NCBI RefSeq assembly: GCF_033954835.1
Contig: NZ_CP121471.1
Location: forward strand, 1,178,001 to 1,242,000
Source of the DNA: Thiorhodovibrio frisius
GTDB taxonomy: Bacteria; Pseudomonadota; Gammaproteobacteria; Chromatiales; Chromatiaceae
Reading direction: 5' to 3'
DNA length: 64,000 nucleotides
Made by a program: the position numbers and the translations under genes. The notes under the pieces are model-generated. The model did not search any database and was not told the origin of the DNA. It worked only from the letters and a program-made list of their open reading frames with translations. Positions 51,943-64,000 of the stretch are shown here, one piece after another; the stretch's first letter is position 1; each line of letters begins with the position of its first letter.

Positions 51943-53627
51943 TACCGCCCGGCGATATAGGTCAGGGCCTTACTGATCGGCAACTCGATATTTGACGGGC
52001 CGTTGCGGATCAAAAAAGACTCGGCGCCCTTGTGGTGCACAAAGGTCGGAATATCTGCCGGCTGGCATTCCACCGCAGCGACAGTTTTGTCTTCAATTCG
52101 GTAGAGTTGAAGCGCGATAAAGCGGGCGTATTCCGCGCCCAGATGGCTGTTGACCAGGTTCTTGAAATGCAGTTGGCATTTGTCATCATTGGCGAAGCCG
52201 TCAGCATCCAGCCCAAGTAGTTCGCCGTCATCGGCTACGCCAATGAGCAGCAGGCCGCCCTCGGTATTCAGAAAGGCGGCCACGCCTTTGAGCCAGGCGA
52301 GTTCAATCTCCTTGCCCGCCTTGCCTGTATGTAGGTTCATCCGCATAGTGGATTTGAACTCGACGTATGTGCTCTCACCACGGCTGATTAAGGCGCGAAT
52401 GTCCGCTTCCGGGTCACGCGGATCGATTCCGCGTTTGGGCAGTTCGCGCAGCTGATGGCTGTATTTGCGCACCAGCAGCGCGGCCAGCCCGACGCCCAGG
52501 GCGACGATGCCAAGCGCGGTGAGCGCCAGCAGGTACCAGCGGCTTTGCAGCATGTCCAGGGTGGCGGACAGGGGGATGGCCACGCCAATCCAGGCGCCAT
52601 CAGCCTCGCCGGTCAGCGGCAGAAAACCGCCCCACCAAAGGTGCCCGCCGCTGCTGAACCGAACCAGCTGCTGATCCGGTCGCCCGGCGGCACGCCAGGC
52701 GGCAATGGCGTTGAAACGCAGCAGTCCGCCGTGGTGGGTCTCGGCCGAGAAGAACCTCTGTTGCTGGGCAGATGATTGGTCATCATCAAAATCCGTGTAA
52801 AGACCCCCTTGGCCGTCGAAGAGAAAGCCCGTACCCGAATCCAGCGGGAGCCCGTTGATGGTGTCGAGAATGCGTGCCAGAGTGACATCCAGGCCCAGTA
52901 CTTGAAGGGCATCGCCATGCCGCCAGGCGCTGGACACCGTCAGGCCGGGCTCGTCGAGAGACTCAAAGCGATAGGGTGGGCTCCAGGCGAGAGTGTCCTC
53001 ATCGCTCTGGCTTTGCTCGAGCTCCTCCTGGGCGTCTTTGAACCAGGGCCGCTCGCGCGGGTCGTAGTTCAGCTGTGCCGTCTTGCTTTGCCCCAGATCA
53101 TCCAGCCCGTTCCAGCGGATGAACTCGAACTTGGCGGCACTGCCCTGACCACGCAGGCGCGTCAGCCAGCCCTTGCCATCGCGGCGCAGAAAATACTCTT
53201 CGCCCTGATTGTTAGCAAAGGCAATGCCGGCAATTTGCGGGATGTGATTGAGCGAGGGTATTAGCTGCGCGTTTAGGGTTCGCGCGGCTGCCTGGGTTTG
53301 CGGTGGCGGGTCGCCGGCGTCGTGCAAGCGGTCGCGGATAATCAGCAATTGCTGCTGCACCGGCGTCAGCAGGGCGCGCACCTCATCGCGCACCAGCGCC
53401 TTAGCGCTGTCGATCCGCGCTGCGGCGATGTCATGTTGAATATCTTTGATCAGCAGCGCACTGGCGGCGATCAAAATGCCAAGGGTGACGGCAAGCAACA
53501 GCAGCAGGTCGCGGAACAACCGGCTGCGCACGGGCGTGGGTGAGGTTTTGAGCAGAGAAAAGGTTTTCATTTGCAAGCGATTCATTGCGCGCGGCCGGCG
53601 CGGTTTATCCGTTGTCGGGACGCGCAT
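51939..53627 (-). CDS. Membrane sensor with Cache-like domain and cytoplasmic AlbA_2 (Schlafen-type) domain
   Basis: This is a 562-residue protein. TM1 (about 38-62, '[20 protein letters not shown]') is followed by a ~300-residue periplasmic region with dCache features ('[15 protein letters not shown]', '[20 protein letters not shown]'). TM2 (about 368-390) leads to a cytoplasmic AlbA_2 domain (about 415-545) with '[14 protein letters not shown]', '[20 protein letters not shown]' and '[20 protein letters not shown]'. AlbA_2 (Schlafen AAA_4-like) domains bind nucleotide or nucleic acid. The ATG at 53627 overlaps the transporter stop (TAATG); 53585 and 53570 are alternatives. It seems to be a ligand-sensing receptor with an unusual output. 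Confidence 0.75.
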   Translation of the reverse strand: MRVPTTDKPRRPRAMNRLQMKTFSLLKTSPTPVRSRLFRDLLLLLAVTLGILIAASALLIKDIQHDIAAARIDSAKALVRDEVRALLTPVQQQLLIIRDRLHDAGDPPPQTQAAARTLNAQLIPSLNHIPQIAGIAFANNQGEEYFLRRDGKGWLTRLRGQGSAAKFEFIRWNGLDDLGQSKTAQLNYDPRERPWFKDAQEELEQSQSDEDTLAWSPPYRFESLDEPGLTVSSAWRHGDALQVLGLDVTLARILDTINGLPLDSGTGFLFDGQGGLYTDFDDDQSSAQQQRFFSAETHHGGLLRFNAIAAWRAAGRPDQQLVRFSSGGHLWWGGFLPLTGEADGAWIGVAIPLSATLDMLQSRWYLLALTALGIVALGVGLAALLVRKYSHQLRELPKRGIDPRDPEADIRALISRGESTYVEFKSTMRMNLHTGKAGKEIELAWLKGVAAFLNTEGGLLLIGVADDGELLGLDADGFANDDKCQLHFKNLVNSHLGAEYARFIALQLYRIEDKTVAAVECQPADIPTFVHHKGAESFLIRNGPSNIELPISKALTYIAGRY

Positions 53628-54934
53628 TATTGCAAGGCGCCCTTGAGCCAGTTGCCGAGATCATAGGAGAACAGGATCAGCACACCAAACAGCAGCACGA
53701 AAAGCGAGCCTGGCCGCAGCAGCAGGCCAGGACCGCGCGCACGCGCGAGAACGGCAAGCGGCAGCAGAAAGATGAAGATGCCAACCAAAGGCGAGATGAG
53801 CTTACCGAAGGTTTTGACAATCGAGGGGTTGGCAATGGTCATCAACCAGGCAGATCCGAGCACCAGGGTGAGCAGCAGCCATTCGGTCCAGCGGTGGGCA
53901 GCGCTTGCCGTGGTGCTTTGACTCGGCAGCAGGCGCCGGATCAGTTCTCGGACTGCGTCGCGCACGGCGAGAAAGACACCGACGAAGGAGGTAAAAAGCG
54001 CGCACAAACCAAGCAGTGTCCCGATCTCGGCCAGCACCGGGGAGATGCCCGGCTTGCCGCTTAGCATGCTGAGTCCATTCAGATTGGAGGCCATGGCTGA
54101 AGCGAGTTCCGGCGGCGTCAATGCGAGCACGCAGGAGATGACGAAAAAAATCACGAAGAGCATCAGCAGGGCCGAGGTCACCAGCACCACCCGTTTGAGC
54201 CTGGTTTCAGCGCCTTCGGGCCAGAGCGGGTGCGACTGCTTGAGTGCCATGACCATGGAGGACATGGCCGGAAAGAAAATTAGGGAAAAGGTCAGGATGG
54301 GCAAGACCAGCAGCATGTCGGCGATTAGCGCAAGCGGGCTGATGGCGAGCGAAAACGGTGACAGATCCCAGAATGGGATCAAATACAGCGACAGGCCAAA
54401 AAGCGCGACGATCAACAGGCCAGAGGCCAGTGTCATCAGGCGGAGCAGGGTCTGCTGGCCGATCAGGTAAATGAGCGCGAACGCAAGCAGAATGCCGAGG
54501 CTGAGAAAGGGCTTCTGGGACCAGTCGGTGGCGGTCCAGCCCTGCTGGTGGAGATAGTCGCCGAGGTTGGCATTGAGGCCAATCGCATAGGAGACCAGTA
54601 CCGCCTGGAAAGTGAGCAGAAAGAGCAGCAGAATGATCCAATCCAGCCCGCGCCCGAGATAGCGTCCGGCGACTCCGGAGTAATCCAACTCGCCGTTGCC
54701 GAGCATTAGCATGTCCAGTACCCGGCGGTGCGCCAGGTAAAGCAGCGGAAAAATCAGGGCCGACAGCAGAATGAGCGCCCACAGGCTGCCGGTGCCGGCC
54801 TGCAAGGGCAGATAGAGAATGCCGGCGCCGATGGCGGTGCCGAAGAGCGCCAACATCCAGGTGATTTCGCTGAAGGGTGCGCTGCGGACCCCGGCTGCTT
54901 CTGCTGCGCCCGGCGCTGCTGGTGATTTGCGCAT
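53627..54934 (-). CDS. HAAAP-family amino-acid transporter
   Basis: This 435-residue integral membrane protein has 11 hydrophobic helices, starting 'WMLALFGTAIGAGILYLPLQ', the G-x-G-I-L-x-x-P motif of the hydroxy/aromatic amino acid permease family (SdaC/TdcC/Mtr). Relatives import serine, threonine or aromatic amino acids with protons or sodium. It lies 54 bp downstream of the NRPS gene and overlaps the Cache-AlbA_2 gene. It could supply precursor amino acids to the NRPS or be unrelated. Confidence 0.82.
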   Translation of the reverse strand: MRKSPAAPGAAEAAGVRSAPFSEITWMLALFGTAIGAGILYLPLQAGTGSLWALILLSALIFPLLYLAHRRVLDMLMLGNGELDYSGVAGRYLGRGLDWIILLLFLLTFQAVLVSYAIGLNANLGDYLHQQGWTATDWSQKPFLSLGILLAFALIYLIGQQTLLRLMTLASGLLIVALFGLSLYLIPFWDLSPFSLAISPLALIADMLLVLPILTFSLIFFPAMSSMVMALKQSHPLWPEGAETRLKRVVLVTSALLMLFVIFFVISCVLALTPPELASAMASNLNGLSMLSGKPGISPVLAEIGTLLGLCALFTSFVGVFLAVRDAVRELIRRLLPSQSTTASAAHRWTEWLLLTLVLGSAWLMTIANPSIVKTFGKLISPLVGIFIFLLPLAVLARARGPGLLLRPGSLFVLLFGVLILFSYDLGNWLKGALQ

Positions 54935-54988
54935 GAACTGCTCTCCTGAAGTGCTCCCCTGAAATGCTACCCAGGCTCCGTTGACCGC

Positions 54989-62350
<7,362 letters not shown>

Positions 62351-62539
62351 GGCTTATCCTCCTTTTGCACGCTTTGTGGCGCGCTCTGTTGCAGGTTTGT
62401 CTGAGGCTGTCGGCACCAAGTCGTTGCTGCGGGCTGGCAATCGCTAAGGATTCCGTGCAGCTTTGTGTTGAGATGCTTGTTTCCTGGCAGCAGGCTCCCG
62501 GTGGCGAAGCCTCGCGCTCGGCGAATTGCTTGACCGCGA

Positions 62540-63800
62540 TTAAAGCAGCAATCCCGCCATGGCGCCTGTCATGAGTGTCGCCAGGGTGCCGGCAAGGATG
62601 GATTTGAGTCCAAGAGCCACGATCTCTGATCGCCGTTCTGGCGCGATGCTGGCTAGTCCGCCGATCATGATTCCCAGGCTGCCGAAGTTGGCAAAGCCGC
62701 ACAGGGCATAGAGCATGATCAGGCGGCTGCGCTCGCTGAGTGCTTCTGGCGGCAGTTGCGAGAGCTGCACATAGGCGATCAGTTCATTGAGCACCGTCTT
62801 GGTTCCCATGAGGGCGCCGGCGCTCTGGGCCTCCTGCCAGGGGATGCCGATCAGCCAGACCACGGGGGCGAATAGCCAGCCAAGCATGCGTTCTAGTGTC
62901 ACCGGAGCGCCGGCGAGTTCCGGTAGCAGTCCGAGCATGCTATTGGCCAGACTGACCAGTGCCAGCATCACAATCAGCAGTGCCATTATGTTCAGCATTA
63001 GCGGAATAGCCGCGAGCGTGCCGCGGGTGACAGCGTCCATGGCGCTTTCGGAGTCGATCTCGATGTGCGCCTCAAAAGTCTGCTCGGGAGTGCTTTCAGG
63101 CACCATGATGCCGGCGATCACCAGGGCAGCCGGAGCGCTCATTAAAGAGGCGGTTAGAATCTGTCCCATGGCATTTGGGATTAGCTCCCCCAAAATACTG
63201 GCATAGAGCAGCATGACGGTGCCGGCGATGGTGGCCATGCCGCCCACCATCAGCGCGAAGAGTGCCGAGCGAGACATGGTGTTGAGATAAGGGCGGACCA
63301 GAAGGGGGCGCTTCGGCCATGCCGATAAAGACATTGGCTGCCGTGGCTAGCCCAAGCGCACCGCCGGTGCCCAGTGTGTGGCGCAGCACCCAGGCAAAGC
63401 CACGCACCAGGAGTGGCAGAATGCGCCAGTGAAACAAAAGCGCCGACAGCGCCGAGACCACCAGAATCAGCGGCAGGGCACGGAAGGCGAAGACAAAGCG
63501 ATGCACGGGTGTGCTCACATCGAAGGGGGCCTCGCCACCAGCCAGATAACCGAAGACAAACTGCGCCCCGGTATCGGTGGCCTTCTGTATCGCCAGCACC
63601 ATCGCATTGAGCAGCAGAAAGGCATCGCGCGCCCCTGGCCACTTGAGAAGCAACAGGCCGAGTAGCACTTGCAATGTCAGGCCGCCCATGACCAGCCGTG
63701 GCGAGATGTGGCGGCGCGATTCGCTGAGCAGCCAGGCAATGGCGAGCAAGGCCGAGAGCCCCAAGAGCGCTTGCAGGGTCGGTAGGAGGGTTTCGGACAT
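62540..63800 (-). pseudogene. nupC: NupC-type nucleoside transporter with one-base frameshift
   Basis: The CNT-family concentrative nucleoside transporter is split in two frames. The first, from the ATG at 63800 ('ETLLPTLQALLGLSALLAIA'), runs to 'ATAANVFIGMAEAP'. The second continues 'LLVRPYLNTMSRSALFALMV' through 'QILTASLMSAPAALVIAGIM' and 'LCGFANFGSLGIMIGGLASI' to the stop. Reading a C5 run near 63313 as C4 joins them perfectly. No other damage is seen, so this is either a very recent mutation or a sequence error. The full protein would have about 420 residues. Confidence 0.82.
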
Positions 63801-63874
63801 GGTGCTGTAACAGATCAAAGCGGAGCCAAAAACCGCACCTTATGCGGCTTGGGGCCGAAATAAAAGCTCGGCGT

Positions 63875-63923
63875 GATGCGATACCGAAACCCTTTGAAAT
63901 TTCGGTTTGTTCTGGGCCGGGTG
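63875..63923 (-). repeat. 49-bp dispersed hairpin repeat, copy 2
   Basis: This is the inverse of the repeat at 48194-48242, with six differences, most of them in the hairpin loop or next to the stem. It lies upstream of nupC and directly touches the nested palindrome that starts at 63924. Confidence 0.7.
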
Positions 63924-64000
63924 ACGGCCACGGGGAACGCCGTGAATACTTCCCTGCAGGCTTCGCGGCGGCGCCCTGCCGCCGAGACCTCCGTGGCCGT
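63924..64000. repeat. Nested multi-hairpin palindrome at the window edge
   Basis: ACGGCCACGG (63924-63933) pairs perfectly with CCGTGGCCGT (63991-64000). Inside are CACGG/CCGTG (63929-63944), the palindrome CCTGCAGG (63953-63960) and CGGCGG/CCGCCG (63966-63984). It would fold as a three-arm structure. It looks like a dispersed intergenic repeat unit and may continue past the window. Confidence 0.6.

Overview
The window is GC-rich, densely coding DNA from a bacterial chromosome. Gene content points to a gammaproteobacterium close to the purple sulfur bacteria (Chromatiaceae-like). It has a nitrogenase-reductase ADP-ribosyltransferase (draT), a SufBCD-SufT iron-sulfur assembly operon, Fe(III) import and FetAB-type export, a hydrogenase-maturation protease, a DsrE-type sulfur-protein relic and ubiquinone synthesis (ubiG). 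Family calls rest on recognised motifs and protein patterns; no database search was run.

Layout: 1-4.8 kb holds a tightly overlapping operon of unknown role (helical protein, VWA/HExxH protein, coiled-coil protein, PaaK-like adenylating enzyme). 4.9-9.3 kb holds an acyl-CoA synthetase divergent from a pabB-pabC fusion, followed by draT. 9.3-11.7 kb is a scar zone: formylglycine-generating-enzyme and DUF4145-like fragments, an intact vapBC pair, a transposase tail and a subtype I-F cas1 fragment. 11.7-27.8 kb is mostly core: a diguanylate-cyclase-like regulator, fbpABC-type iron importer, sufBCD-sufT, xpaC-like/telA, membrane proteins and fetAB. 28-31.7 kb has an NAD(P)-binding protein, an unknown protein and a Uma2-family protein. 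32-39.7 kb is a second, larger scar zone. Three copies of one IS91-type terminal sequence each abut a minus-strand gene that has lost its 5' part, and among them lie an intact Tat-type amidohydrolase, a hydrogenase protease, a PEP-CTERM protein and relics of a sugar ABC ATPase, a Kef-type RCK domain, a DsrE-like protein, a DUF3482 GTPase and an integrase.

39.7-54.9 kb returns to housekeeping and signalling: SWIM/SNF2 helicase, a three-gene hybrid kinase - response regulator/GGDEF - small secreted protein operon, a TlpA-like thioredoxin, ubiG, a DUF2939 protein, cca, a membrane Cache-AlbA_2 protein and an amino-acid transporter. 55-62.4 kb is one 2453-residue non-ribosomal peptide synthetase (C-A-T-C-A-T-reductase) whose first condensation domain lacks the catalytic histidine. 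The NRPS, transporter and Cache-AlbA_2 genes run in one direction with short gaps and may form one transcription unit. The window ends with a frameshifted nupC and a structured repeat region.

The strongest candidates for something undescribed are the NRPS-transporter-Cache/AlbA_2 cluster, the recurrent IS91-end truncations, and two unusual intergenic repeat types: a telomere-like G-rich hexamer array, and a 49-bp hairpin repeat found next to two distant genes.
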